A DNA stretch of 64,000 nucleotides from the NCBI GenBank assembly GCA_029168955.1, contig JAPDOI010000038.1, positions 1,949,001 to 2,013,000 on the forward strand, in the 5' to 3' direction. The notes beneath the pieces are model-generated. The model was not told the DNA's origin. It worked only from the letters and a program-made list of their open reading frames with translations, and ran no database searches. The position numbers and the translations under genes are program-made. This DNA is from Aplectana chamaeleonis. Its lineage: Eukaryota > Nematoda > Chromadorea > Rhabditida > Cosmocercidae. The number at the start of each line of letters is the position of its first letter. The first letter of the stretch is position 1. Positions 23,259 through 33,659 of the stretch are shown piece after piece.

Positions 23259-23663
23259 TGTGGTATGTGTTTTGTCCCCTGCACGCCAAAATCAATGATA
23301 GCAAGCAAAAAATAAGTTCCTCACAAGCAAACAAGATAATCACCGGATAAAAAGGTCAATAGGCAACGAATAGAACGAAGAATAAGAATAATTTATGCTC
23401 AAATAATTTACAACAAAAGATGACCTAGGCAAAAACTTACAATATACCCAACCTACAAAGTCAGATCATACCAGGAGAGCAAGGAGGAGTGGGCAAGAAA
23501 CGTGCGCCCTTAGTGTCCAGCATTCGACTAATGTCCTCATCAATAAGACCCGCCCCTGGTCTCCTCCGCCAGGGTACCGTTTCTCAGATCACGGGTCTTG
23601 ACCTCCAATACCTACCCTACTACGCCCGTCTCTTGGCCGCGGGGCCTCCACTTCTCCCTGACA
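23259..23663 (-). repeat. 3' LTR (intact, 405 bp)
   Basis: Matches the other LTR end to end with scattered substitutions (for example CCTGCACGCC versus CCTGCCCGCC). Terminal dinucleotides TG...CA. Confidence 0.93.
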
Positions 23664-23678
23664 TGCCCTCCCCCTCGG
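23664..23678 (-). promoter_or_regulatory. Polypurine tract next to the 3' LTR
   Basis: The - strand reads CCGAGGGGGAGGGCA immediately before the LTR terminus TGTCAGGG. This is the expected primer for plus-strand DNA synthesis. Confidence 0.8.
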
Positions 23679-23760
23679 AGAACATCGACCTCGATGTTCC
23701 GTATCTACTGCCCGGAAACTGAGGTAACATAGCCGACACAGCTCTCTTTCGTGCGGCCTC

Positions 23761-24654
23761 CTACACATATTTCGGAACTCCTGCGCCCACATGCTCGGTG
23801 AAAAATTGTCCGCTTGCTTCTGGCGAACCAGCTTCACTGAAGACCTTTCCTTCTTTCAGGAACGCTGTAGCCGTAGTGAACACATGATTTCCAGTGTCAA
23901 TGTTGACAAGTGCATTGTCCAGCGTCTTCCACAAGTCCATCAACGATTTCCACTTGAGCGCATTCCTCTCATTGGTGGGTGGCCACACAGTCACCACTAC
24001 ACCACCTTCCTGGATGTGCTTTCTCGACCGATCCAGGATCAGCTTCAGCTTGTCTCCATCCATCTTGTCGTTAGTTGGCCACACAATTACCCATGTACGA
24101 AATGCGGACATCGCTTCCAGGCTTTCCAAGAGCCTGTCAAACGAAGTGGCTATCTTCGTTACCACTTTGCCTCGCAAACCATCCCTTTCAATCGCCAACG
24201 CTCCTTCACCTGCCCAAAATCCTACTGGGCCTTCCTTCGAACTTCTTCCACAAGCTTCTTCTCCCACGAGTTCTGCTCGAGCCGCTCTCAGTGCTTCGTC
24301 GTACGACTGCTCAAAGTAGTGGCCTTGTATGGCGCAGTGCTGCTGAATCCTCTTCGTGTTCATGACAAAATCAGTGCAGTCTATGCACTTGTGGTACGCC
24401 ATTTTCAGCACATCCTTCAGCGCCTTGGCTTCGTAGCAGATGGCTCCCTCTCTGTGCAATCGAATTTTCTCGCCGATCTTGATATCCGCCCTCTGGAAAG
24501 TACTGGTCGCTAGCCATGCAGACCACAACGTCGTGATCGGCTCACGAGCGACTGCTCCAGGAAAACAGGTTCCGATATCCTTCAGCGTGACTCCTTCGAA
24601 ACAACCGTCTCCACACAAAAACGACAGATGCCCCTTATCCAGAGGGCTCAGCAA
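23761..24654 (-). CDS. Accessory 3' ORF of the LTR element (297 aa; possible SGNH-like fold)
   Basis: The longest clean ORF of the element after gag. The open frame extends upstream of the chosen Met to about 24780. It has no transmembrane segment. Residues near the middle read FRTWVIVWPTNDKMDGDKLK and then GGVVVTVWPPTNERN. A strand followed by a (G/P)TND box and a second strand ending PP is reminiscent of SGNH/GDSL hydrolase blocks III and after, but a catalytic Ser in a GDS box is not obvious. Cys and His residues (KCIDCTD, QQHCAIQGH) could bind metal. It sits where env-like or accessory ORFs lie in other LTR elements. Function unknown; the SGNH idea is inference. Confidence 0.6.
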   Translation of the reverse strand: MLSPLDKGHLSFLCGDGCFEGVTLKDIGTCFPGAVAREPITTLWSAWLATSTFQRADIKIGEKIRLHREGAICYEAKALKDVLKMAYHKCIDCTDFVMNTKRIQQHCAIQGHYFEQSYDEALRAARAELVGEEACGRSSKEGPVGFWAGEGALAIERDGLRGKVVTKIATSFDRLLESLEAMSAFRTWVIVWPTNDKMDGDKLKLILDRSRKHIQEGGVVVTVWPPTNERNALKWKSLMDLWKTLDNALVNIDTGNHVFTTATAFLKEGKVFSEAGSPEASGQFFTEHVGAGVPKYV

Positions 24655-25137
24655 CGTCGCTCCACTGAAACAAGGAACAGTAAGCTTACACTTTCTCGCT
24701 TCTACAGGTTTTCTACTACGTTTTCCTCCCGTTGCTCTTGTGTCAATAACCTCATGAATCTTTTTCTTTTGCAGGTCAGGCCGTCACTCCTTCAGCTTCC
24801 TTCGAATACTCAATGGAACGAGACCAGCTTTCATTTTTACCGCTTTATTGCCCTTTGTGTCCACGTCCACCTTAACCCTATCTGTTTGTGCCAGTTATAC
24901 CTCCGCAACTGACAATGCTGCAGGATGCTCGTCCAATACTGCCCTAATGTTGTCCGACACGTGTTGCTCCTTCGAACTTTGCCTTATTTGTTCGTACAAA
25001 AAAGCTTGTGGTTTTTCTTTGTCTCCGAGAATTTGTTCCCTGTCGTTCAAAATGATTGAATTACATTTTTTCGACATTTTTTCTGTTTTTCCGTTCCCTT
25101 GCGATCGATTTCCTCCTTTTCTATTAAAATTATGGAT

Positions 25138-25945
25138 TCATCGCTGTCGTTTACTACGGTAACTTCCGACACTTGCTTCCTGATCTGAAATAACCCCCAT
25201 CCAAACCTCTTTTTGAAGGCTGTAAAACTCCATGGTTTCTCCACTGACCTCACACCGTGCCGAAATCACGCCTGATCCTTGTGCACAAACATGAACTCTT
25301 TTTGCTACCGTCACATTATGTTCCTCGCCATCCTCGCTTTCTACCTTTGCGTCTTGACGGGAAATCCTCAGTTGTACTCCTAACACTTCTAACGCATTCG
25401 TTCCAAGCAGAATTTCTTGTTCTGGGCTATCGGAGATGAAAAACGCTATTTCACGCTTTCGCCTCTTTTCTAGCTCAACTGTCATTTTCACAGCTCCTTG
25501 AAATTCCATTTCTTTGTTTGATGCGTTCAAAACTGTCTCTTTTTCTTTTCTCTTTATCACCTCAAGCTTGTCCACATCATGTCCTCTGTTTTTCGCCTTC
25601 GCTAAGATCGCCACTGGTACTATGCTAATCATAGAACCTGTATCCAGCTGAGCAGGCAAGCGCATATTCAAGAATTTAGCGCACACTGAGATCTTCTTCC
25701 CAATCAGCTTATTTTTCCTTCTCCTTGATCCCTGGCCCTGATACCCATGCTACGTGCTCTCGAAATTATTTCCGAAATTCGATTTCCCTCGTCCTTTTCT
25801 TGCCTCACTGACTGGCTTTCTACAATTTGCTTGTCTTGTCTCCCTGGCCAACATTCGACGATTCGCTTCACTTGAGCCTTCTTCTGCGGGCAATCCTTTC
25901 CAATGTGCCCGAATCGCGAGCAATTGAAACATTTACGCGTCTCCT
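25138..25945 (-). pseudogene. Gag zinc knuckle and retropepsin-type protease of the LTR element
   Basis: The - strand first gives CFNCSRFGHIGKDC (CX2CX4HX4C knuckle, about 25890-25933). After a linker with frame changes it reads AQLDTGSMISIVPV (the DTG active site of retroviral-type aspartic proteases, near 25640) and then ISDSPEQEILLGTNALEVLG, the matching C-terminal strand with the ILLGTNAL motif. The 182-codon protease frame is open, but it is separated from gag by stops. The region after it (to about 24800) ends just where RT would start. Confidence 0.8.
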
Positions 25946-26222
25946 CCTACTTATCAAAGCTTTCCTTCTCGCCTCTCCAGTCCATCCATGTCCTGCTATC
26001 ACTGCGGTGGTCATTATTGTACCTACTCGTACCTATCTTTTCCTCGCCCTGCCTTCCTTCTCCTGACTTACCATAGCTGTTTTTTCAAAATTCTAGCCTG
26101 TCGTTTCGAGCGAAGTCCCCGTTATAGGTACCTGATCTAACTTTCCAGTCATGGCTCCGACGCTGCCTGTCTTCTCGCGGAGTTCCATGCATCCGCTTCG
26201 ACAGTCCAATCGAAAGCGATAA

Positions 26223-27287
26223 CTATTTCACCTCGTCGTACGCCCTTTCTGGTTTGACCCCATGCAGAGCGCTTAAAAACTGCACACGTTCTGGCCAATC
26301 CTTCAAGTTCGATAAGAGAATGTGCGCAAATTCCAAGGATCTTTCCTGTAAACTTCCTTCCGGGTTTGCTTTCCTACCTAACTTTTCCAACACGACGCAG
26401 AAATCCGCTACTTCCTGATGCGGACGGATGCGCAACTCTGTAAGCTCCGCTATGGCATGCATTCTACCCGCTACCGTATCTTCCGCTAACAGCTTGCCAA
26501 GCTCTAGCACTACCTCTTCAAATCCCTTCTGTCTGACCGCTACTGGTAATGACAAGAATACGGATTTAGCTCGACCACCCAAATGGTCATCACCGGGAAT
26601 TTCCACTAGTGTTTGGTCACCGAATACGACCCTCTGGTACTTTCTGCGAAACCTCCTGATGAACTTCTTGGAATTTTCATTACCACTCCCTTTGCAAACA
26701 CCCGGATCGGCACAAGACAACGACTGGAAACCGATTAACATTTCAAACGTGAAATTCTGACCTTTTGCTCTTTCGTGTTCCTCCTCCCATGATGTCTCCG
26801 CACAGCGTTTCCATCTGGGCTCGCAACGTACTCCAGTCTGCCATTCCGTTTCCTGAAACTGCTTCACATTTGTATCTGGCATAACGAGTGATTCTCTTTG
26901 TCTGTGACTCTCACCTTTATGGCCCTCTTGAATTGTGCTGCTTTGACCGTCGGCTTTGTGCTTGACCTCTTTGGCCACCTTGACAATCTGCAATATATCA
27001 GTGTTGAGAATCTCACAAACTTCTGCCAGTATATCCCCGTCTTTCTCCATGGTGCTAATGTACTGCTCCCACTCCTCTTCTGACTCAATCCCTCTATCTT
27101 CTAAGACCTCGGCTGATTTACCGTGCAAAATCATAGTTTTATTGTTAATGTGCGCCAATTTTTCTAACCTAGAACTAACACGCTCTACTTCTCTTTGAAT
27201 TGCTGCCAAATGCTTTTCCTTATACCTACTCGACACCTTGTGTTCCGACATTTCCTCACTGAACGTCCTAGGTATTGCTGCTAGCAT
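26223..27287 (-). CDS. Gag-like capsid ORF of the LTR element (354 aa)
   Basis: Contains an N-terminal coiled-coil-rich region (LAAIQREVERVSSRLEKLAH) and a capsid-like helical domain. The latter reads NSKKFIRRFRRKYQRVVFGD, DDHLGGRAKSVFLSLPVAVR, FEEVVLELGKLLAEDTVAGR and LTELRIRPHQEVADFCVVLE. The order FI..F, L.G.A...F..L, EL..L, E.V.DF...LEKLG is that of Ty3/gypsy-type Gag in animals. A probable original start lies further upstream near 27430 (MDAKEIDANMSDVEESV), separated by a one-base frameshift close to 27295. Confidence 0.8.
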   Translation of the reverse strand: MLAAIPRTFSEEMSEHKVSSRYKEKHLAAIQREVERVSSRLEKLAHINNKTMILHGKSAEVLEDRGIESEEEWEQYISTMEKDGDILAEVCEILNTDILQIVKVAKEVKHKADGQSSTIQEGHKGESHRQRESLVMPDTNVKQFQETEWQTGVRCEPRWKRCAETSWEEEHERAKGQNFTFEMLIGFQSLSCADPGVCKGSGNENSKKFIRRFRRKYQRVVFGDQTLVEIPGDDHLGGRAKSVFLSLPVAVRQKGFEEVVLELGKLLAEDTVAGRMHAIAELTELRIRPHQEVADFCVVLEKLGRKANPEGSLQERSLEFAHILLSNLKDWPERVQFLSALHGVKPERAYDEVK

Positions 27288-27825
27288 GCCCTTATTTCCT
27301 CCGATTCTTCTGTCAATTTCTTACATGGAAAGCCATTCGGCTCACTTACCGATTTCACTTTTCGGGGATTCACGCTTTCCTCCACATCAGACATGTTTGC
27401 ATCGATCTCTTTCGCATCCATTTGAGCGCTGTCTGGAAATTTAGTACTAGCCGATAGTCACTCCACTTGCACACGATTCGCTCACGTTAACGAATATTCG
27501 GGCTGCGATCACGTACGAAATCTCAGAATCTGAGCAAAACTTCCACTGTGCCTAATGGGATTCCGACCCAGCCTAAGATCAATGCTATACTAGCCCTTGA
27601 CCCTTCTTCAGCATCCCGGCTGCCTCGTTCGAGAAAAAACTCAATATCTTTAATAGTGATTCCGAGATCCTCTAGCACAGTTCGCCCTGTCTAACGAACT
27701 GGCTAGCAACAAGTCACGAAAATCGGTGGCGAAAAATCTACTTCAGATGAAACTACAGAGAAAGTTGTCAGAAAAAAATCTACTCAAGGTTAGAAAATTT
27801 TTTTCCGGTGCTATCTATTGCTTGT

Positions 27826-27840
27826 GTGGTTCGGCCCCCA
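27826..27840 (-). promoter_or_regulatory. tRNA primer-binding site
   Basis: The - strand immediately after the 5' LTR reads TGGGGGCCGAACCAC. It starts with TGG, as required to pair with the CCA end of a tRNA primer. Which tRNA would need comparison with the genome's tRNA set. Confidence 0.75.
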
Positions 27841-28766
27841 TGTGGTATGTGTTTTGTCCCCTGCCCGCCAAAATCAATGATAGCAAGCAAAAAATGAATT
27901 CCTCACAAGCAAACAAGATAATCACCGAATAAAACGGTTAATAGACAACGAATAGAACGAAGAATAAGAATAATTTATGCTCAAATAATTTACAACAAAA
28001 GATGACCTAAGCAAAAACTTACAATATACACAACCTGCAGAGTCAGATCATACCAGTGCCCGTATTCATGAAACACTGGGAACCTCCTGGGAAGGTCCAA
28101 AGTTCACCCGCTGTTGGACGAGTTTTCGATGCTGCACCTTCCTGGCTACCCTGCAGGTAAGCAGGAAGGCTCGCAGCTACCTGGCAGGTAGACAGGAGAG
28201 TTCGTAGCCACCTAGCGGGTGGACGGAGAGGGGTGTGGCTGCCTGCTACGTCGATCTCACGCGACAGAAAATTATCGATACCACCCTGGCAGGCAGTGCG
28301 GACACCTCCTATCCACCCGAGCACTTGAGGACGGGCAAGTTATGCCCGACGGAATGCATTATTAGCTGAGCTGAGAGACAGCAGCCACCTACCCGGCGGT
28401 CTCCTCTCTGTTTCTGCAGGTGGCTACTCGTACCTATCTCTGCTCTCACAGGTAGCGAAGAGTTAGCCGCCACTACTAAAACTTCGACAGGAGAGGCACA
28501 AAATTGGTTGCCATACGACGGGTACGGGAAGGTTACGCCCCCTTCCTGCACCCGCGGTTTCATGAATACGGCCACAGGAGAGAAAGGAGGAGTGGGCAAG
28601 AAACGTGCGCCCTTGGTGTCCAGCAGTCGATTAATGTCCTCATCAATAAGACCCTCCCCTGGTCTCCTCCGCCAGGGTACCGTTTCTCAGATCACGGGTC
28701 TTGACCTCCAATACCTACTCTACTGCACCCGTCTCTTGGCCGCGGGGCCTCCACTTCTCCCTGACA
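27841..28766 (-). repeat. 5' LTR, interrupted by a 518-bp element
   Basis: 27841-28056 and 28578-28766 together match the intact LTR. The break carries a CAG duplication (28054-28056 and 28575-28577), showing a simple insertion. Confidence 0.92.
28057..28574. mobile_element. TIR element inserted in the LTR, 3-bp TSD
   Basis: 518 bp. Ends TGCCCGTATTCATGAAAC and GTTTCATGAATACGGCCA, flanked by CAG. The interior has several CAGGTAG / CTACCTG inverted motifs. No coding sequence. The 3-bp duplication fits PIF/Harbinger or CACTA-type elements, but the ends match neither consensus well. Confidence 0.8.
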
Positions 28767-28959
28767 AAGACGGGTTTTCAGCGCCGTTAGTAAATTATCA
28801 GATTCCAAAAACTACAGCGTTCAGGTCCCCGTTATAGTCGGCCGATAGGCTGTAGCCCGCGCGGTCGATACGTAAGCAGTGCATTGCTCACTCAGGTCGG
28901 AAAATTCCCCCGATATGTACGGACTGATCCCGCCTGTCCCGTCCGTGGCCGTCCCGTTC

Positions 28960-30410
28960 GATAAGTATGCTAATCCTCTGTATGAATTCGTAACTCTCAC
29001 AACACATGGCGCGCGCGGTGCGCACGATTCTGCACCCTCCGTCTGTCTTGCGCTCTCTCACTGTCTCTAACATCCGCTCCGCACCAGCACGCGTAGAAAG
29101 CATGAGATTTTCGCGGTTTTGAAGCCTTTACTGAGGTGGGCAATACCCCGTTGCGGCCGGACTGTGCTGTCCGCAGTGCGCTTGAGTTCGCCAGCCTAAT
29201 CGATAGGCATCAGGGTGTGCGTAACTACGGTTTACGATTTACCACATTTTAGACCGTAAATCAAAATTTTTCGTAATTAAAAACACATGCGATGGAAGAG
29301 AAATACAGCCAGTTTCAATTAACCTGCTCTATTCCCACTTTGCGGATACTAATGTTTTTAGTGGGGGAATAGGACCAAATCCAGCATCTGATTAGAGTAC
29401 GACCAGACTCTCAGTCTTTGAGGTGATCTTATTATTATGACTCGGGGGCGCACGGTTGGAGTTGGAGGCGCTGGATACGTGACCCGCGTTGCGTGTGTCT
29501 CATAATCTGCCGTTTAGGACGCAACGCAGTTTAGAGGCACTCCTCACGAATAGATTGGTTTTTGAGTGTTTCATGAAAAACAACTATTATGACTCTCACA
29601 ATTATGTAAATCAGCGCGGGAAAACTGAACAGAGCGCTTCAATAAAGCCAAAAATGGCTTTAAGGAGTGTTCCTAGCTCGCCGTTTGAGAAGGTTACGTT
29701 TACTCAATCGCCATAAAGAACAACGAGAGGAGCACAAAAAAACAGGAGTAATAGTGAGATTGAAATACAGGATGAACCAGATGAAGAATGGGAACCAGAA
29801 CGCTACTGAATGAGAAAAGCAGCTGAGCACAGTTCAGGAAATCAACTATGGTTGAGTGGCGAAGCAAGCAGTACCCATTGCGCTAATTGATCCCAACCAC
29901 CCGCCTTCTATGGTGGTCTCCTACTCCCAATCTCGTCCGTGATAGAATTCAAAATCTTAGGATCACACCCGTTTTAACGAAATTCTTGCGTTTGCTTGCC
30001 GCTGTTGGCAGAGCGGAGCTCTCCAATTCGACTCTTTTTTGTTCTTTTATAACGTTTGCAGCGGCGTTAGCGTTCTGGCAGAACCGTATCGAATACATTT
30101 GTTTCCCTGTTGCCCAGCAGTTATGGACGATCCCAATAAATGTGATCAGCTGTCAAAACTGAGGAAAAATTGCAGACACGCCCGAAAAGTTGTTGAGATA
30201 GCTACGTTACTGGGGTCGTCTGGCTCCAATAAGAACGCTTACAGGCTATAAAAAGACGAAATCTACTTGGTTCCTACGCGTGCTGGTGCGGAGCTGAAGT
30301 TAGAGACAGTGAGAGAGCTTAGAGCAGACGGAGGCCGAGGCGTCGCGCGCCCCGCCATTTTCCTCGCTTCGAATGATGTGAATTACGCGTTTTATAGAGG
30401 GTACGTCGTT
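28960..30410. repeat. Foldback pair with about 140-bp arms
   Basis: The right arm (about 30270-30410) contains CTACGCGTGCTGGTGCGGAG then TTAGAGACAGTGAGAGAGC. The left arm (about 28960-29100) is its inverse. The spacer holds no gene. Its limits overlap the next repeat rather than nesting in it. Confidence 0.6.
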
Positions 30411-30671
30411 AGAAGCGTCGAAAACGAGTCAAAAATACCAACTTTGAGGAATATGGAGTGAAAAAAAATTGTAGACTCCGTCCATGAGCTTTGCGGACTC
30501 CCCCCCCCACCAAATACAAACTCGTCCAGATTGATCGTTAGAATACGGTCACTTTGGCAGCTCAGAAAGCATAAAAAATTGAAGCAACTCTCTACTTACG
30601 ATTTACAGTGGTTTCAGTGTAATTATACGTTTTACGATTTACGAAATTTGAAATTTTATTTACGCACACCC
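29213..30671. repeat. Inverted ends GGGTGTGCGTAA with internal ACGATTTAC repeats
   Basis: GGGTGTGCGTAACTACGG at 29213 and TTTACGCACACCC ending at 30671 are inverted. A related end (TTAGTCGTAATTACGCATACCC) occurs near 40470. The interior has repeated TTTACGATTTAC. Class unknown. Confidence 0.5.
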
Positions 30672-30726
30672 GTGGTAGGCATACAGCCGAACACTAGGGA
30701 CGGGAGAAGAAGGCGCAGTCCGGCCT

Positions 30727-31790
30727 TCAGCGGCCTATTTTGACGGGTACCGTTAAGTAATGCCTTTTTGAATGTGTAGCTTGAAATTGTTCAGTAAATT
30801 CTTTTTTTCTCAGATTTTTTTCACGTGAGCATACTCTTCCTCTATCGTTTTGAGCCTCTTCAACAGTTTGCTTTCTGAAGCGATCAGTTTTACTCGGTGA
30901 AAACTCGGTTTGTGGAACCACGATAGAATTCCTGACCCTTCCTTCCGCTTTTGGTTTCGGAAAACGAAGTGTTGTTGTAGTTGTTGTATTAGTTGTTGTA
31001 TTATTTATCGGGATAGTAAGAAACACAAACTGACAAATCCCAAGATAATGAATGAACATCCGATATAAAATAAAAAAACTGAAAACAATACCATCCATCT
31101 TAGTTGGTCCGTCAACCCCACCAAGGCCCACATGTCGATCACCAGAGGCCTAGAATCAAGAAAAAAATCCGCATGAGATGCTCGCAAGTGAAATGAGTCA
31201 AGTGAACACAATGCATGGAACAAGAACCAGCATCAAGCCTCCTCGCCCACCAACGCACGTTCCTTGAATTGTTTACAAACTGCGTACTGAAAACTCGTAG
31301 ACTTCCTGAATTTAAAAAATTGTTCATTCAGATTATTCCAAGGCGTGATAACTCTAGAAAGAAAAGCGCCTTTGAATGACTGACTGTTGCATCCGTTATG
31401 ACACAGTCTATAAACTTGTCCCCTAGTTAAACCGATGAAGGGAGACAGGCGGAACATTTCACAAAGCTCCAGGTCGACTTCACCAGTGATCATTTTGTAC
31501 AGGAAGGTCAAGTCAGTAATTTTACGGCGATCTTCTAAAGACAAGGAGTTCAGAGCTTTCAGTCGTTTCTCGTACGGCATTCTAAATTTTCCTTTGCGAG
31601 CGAAAATTCTATACGTGAAGCTTTTTTGAACACTTTCAATTTTCTCGATCAGACACGCTTTGTAGGGCGACCACACCGGAGAGCCATGCTCCAGTATAGG
31701 CCTCACATAAGTGGTGAATAGTTTGAATAGTAGTGTTCTTCCACGAAGGATCGGTAATGTGGGGTGACAAGGCTTAGTCACTTGCCTGGC
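30727..31790 (-). pseudogene. CR1-like LINE: ORF2 C-terminus and 3' UTR
   Basis: 31233-31781 encodes YVRPILEHGSPVWSPYKACL, IEKIESVQKSFTYRIFARKG, YEKRLKALNSLSLEDRRKIT and FLSRVITPWNNLNEQFFKF, the standard end of a CR1/Jockey ORF2 (RPILE.GS.VWSP...IE.VQ..F). About 500 bp of AT-rich 3' sequence follows. Truncated at its 5' side by the element at about 31790. Confidence 0.82.
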
Positions 31791-31973
31791 TTCTTGTTTT
31801 GGATTCCAGCTGAAAATAGCAAGCGGGCACCCGTGTAACTCGTACGGGTCGATTCACCACTGTTCCCACCTTAGCCACCTTGGGCACAGACCCACGCCCC
31901 GATTCCACGTCGCCGCAACGCAAATCCCGCCGCTTCGCGACCGTATGTCCCCGAGAGCGGCGCGATTTCCTAA

Positions 31974-32325
31974 AGGCAGCATACACGCTCAAAAATGATA
32001 TCAATTTTATGACATGAATCGAAGGCCTAGAGCTGTTGGTACTGAAAACTGGCGGAAACCCTAAAAAAGTTCGATTGAATTGAAGAAATAACAGTTCTTT
32101 CGGTAATAATTCAATATGTAGTGTTACACCGCAGGTTTGACACTTTGTCCGCACTCCCCCGAAACACACCAGACAGGCGTAACTAAATATTTCAGAAGTT
32201 CCCTTAGACATTTTCTCCGGTATTAAAGAGTTCTGTAGAAGTTTTCTCTATTACATTCTACTTTGTGGAGTTACCTACTAGAAACATCCAAAACTAGAAC
32301 ACGGTTTTCATCGTGTACACTGCCT
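31974..32325. mobile_element. AGGCAG-end element (TTAA family, degenerate ends)
   Basis: The left end AGGCAGCATACACGCTCAAA and the inverted right end (TTTTCATCGTGTACACTGCCT) belong to the AGGCAGTGTTCACGAT family. Flanks are CTAA and TTGC, so the target duplication is eroded. The left end closely resembles sequence at 62365 (AGGCAACAGACACGCTCAGA). Confidence 0.6.
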
Positions 32326-32541
32326 TTGCCTACAGAAATCCGCTTCTGTCTACTCCTATAATGATCTTTGACTCGGCTTTCCTGACCAGAGGGTCCTCGT
32401 CCCACTGCTCTCTAGAATTGGCGAAGACTGGAAGTCCATGGAGTCTAGCCCCCCCCCCCGCTTCTTTAGTCTGAGCGATTCCGAAATTGCCCTAGTTCTG
32501 TGCCCAAAACTTGTCAGCGGGCACGTTTAACAAGTTGCTTA

Positions 32542-33303
32542 CCAGGTTGTTCGATAAGTTTTGTCGTTCGATAAGGAAAACACAATTTTATGGTTCAAAA
32601 TACACTTTATTATCCAGTATCATCTCCCTGAACATTATTGCACTCAAAAAAAAGAAAAAAACTCTGAAAAAAATCCAAGTCTCATCCATAGTCATGAATC
32701 ACTTTATTCTTTTTTAAACGCTCCAAATGTTGCTGAGAAAGTCGCATTTGAATGTGTTTGTGTTCCATTGTTAGCGGATGCAGCACCCATTATGCACACA
32801 GCTTTCTAAAACCCAAATTCCCACCTAAAATATGGCTCACACTGCCTAAAGAGATGTGTAGAGCCTCTACTAAATCTCTCTCAGTCAATTGATGATCTTC
32901 CAAAACCATATCCTGTATTTTGGCATTGAGTTCTGGTGTTGATGCGCTTTTTGGACGTCCTTCACGTGGATCGTCTTCAAGGCTTGTACGACCACGTTTA
33001 AATTCAGCAACCCATCTTCCTACTGTTCTAATTGTAGGTGGACAATCATTATACACTTTTATTATTCGTTCGTGAATTTCTTTCGGTGCTACACTTTCTA
33101 AAAATAAGAATTTTATCACTGCACGATAGTCATTTTTTCCATTGTTGTGACATGGCGACACTAAATGGCTTGTAAACAAGGAATGAATTGACAGATTGAA
33201 ATGAAACTTCACATACATTCATATGAAGAGTGTACCAACAAAATAATTGGGCTAGTAGCAACGCCCTCTCTTATCAAACGACAAAACTTATTGAACCACC
33301 TGG
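32542..33303 (-). mobile_element. Internally deleted mariner element
   Basis: TIRs CCAGGTTGTTCGATAAGTTT (left) and the inverse of CCAGGTGGTTCAATAAGTTT (right). The left end abuts TA. The - strand codes for the N-terminal DNA-binding half: YRAVIKFLFLESVAPKEIHE, TVGRWVAEFKRGRTSLEDDP, LVEALHISLGSVSHIL, two helix-turn-helix units as in mariner. After a frameshift and deletion comes FMTMDETWIF, the first catalytic Asp motif (DETW). The rest of the catalytic domain is missing. Confidence 0.85.
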
Positions 33304-33659
33304 TCTATGTATGTGCTGAAAGAAAAAGAACAGATTTTTATACCCTTAGGTGCATGTACTTTTCAATAGAAAACTGGAGCAAGTCAGAGCGCATCATACC
33401 ACAAATCCCTGTCACAGGCCACAATAGTGATGTTAGCGTTGATAAAACTTGTCCTTTGAGTTGTTAATTTTGAGTTACTTGACCATTTGTTTTCTTATGG
33501 TCGACCTTATTCATATTATCCATTTTTAACAAATTTCCGACTTGCTTCGTCATGCGTATTACTCTATACTTTTATATTATGAAATGGAGTATGATCGTTA
33601 TGGAATGAAATAATAGCATTATGTTCAAAGGTAGTGTTCACGATGAAAGCCGAAGTCTA

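Larger units (their letters stand above)
23259..28766 (-). mobile_element. LTR retrotransposon without RT/integrase (non-autonomous), nested insertion in one LTR
   Basis: Two direct repeats, 23259-23663 and 27841-28766. The second contains a 518-bp insertion plus 3-bp TSD; without these both are exactly 405 bp. Each begins TG and ends CA. A 4-bp duplication AAGA flanks the element (23255-23258; 28767-28770). PBS next to the 5' LTR and PPT next to the 3' LTR place the coding strand on -. Internal 4.2 kb: gag, CCHC knuckle, retropepsin, then a separate ORF; no RT, RNase H or integrase motifs were found. LTRs are highly similar, so the insertion is fairly young. Confidence 0.92.

Noticed and set aside
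23791..24513. 240-codon + strand ORF
   Set aside because: It is the antisense shadow of the accessory ORF of the - strand LTR element and has no recognisable motif.
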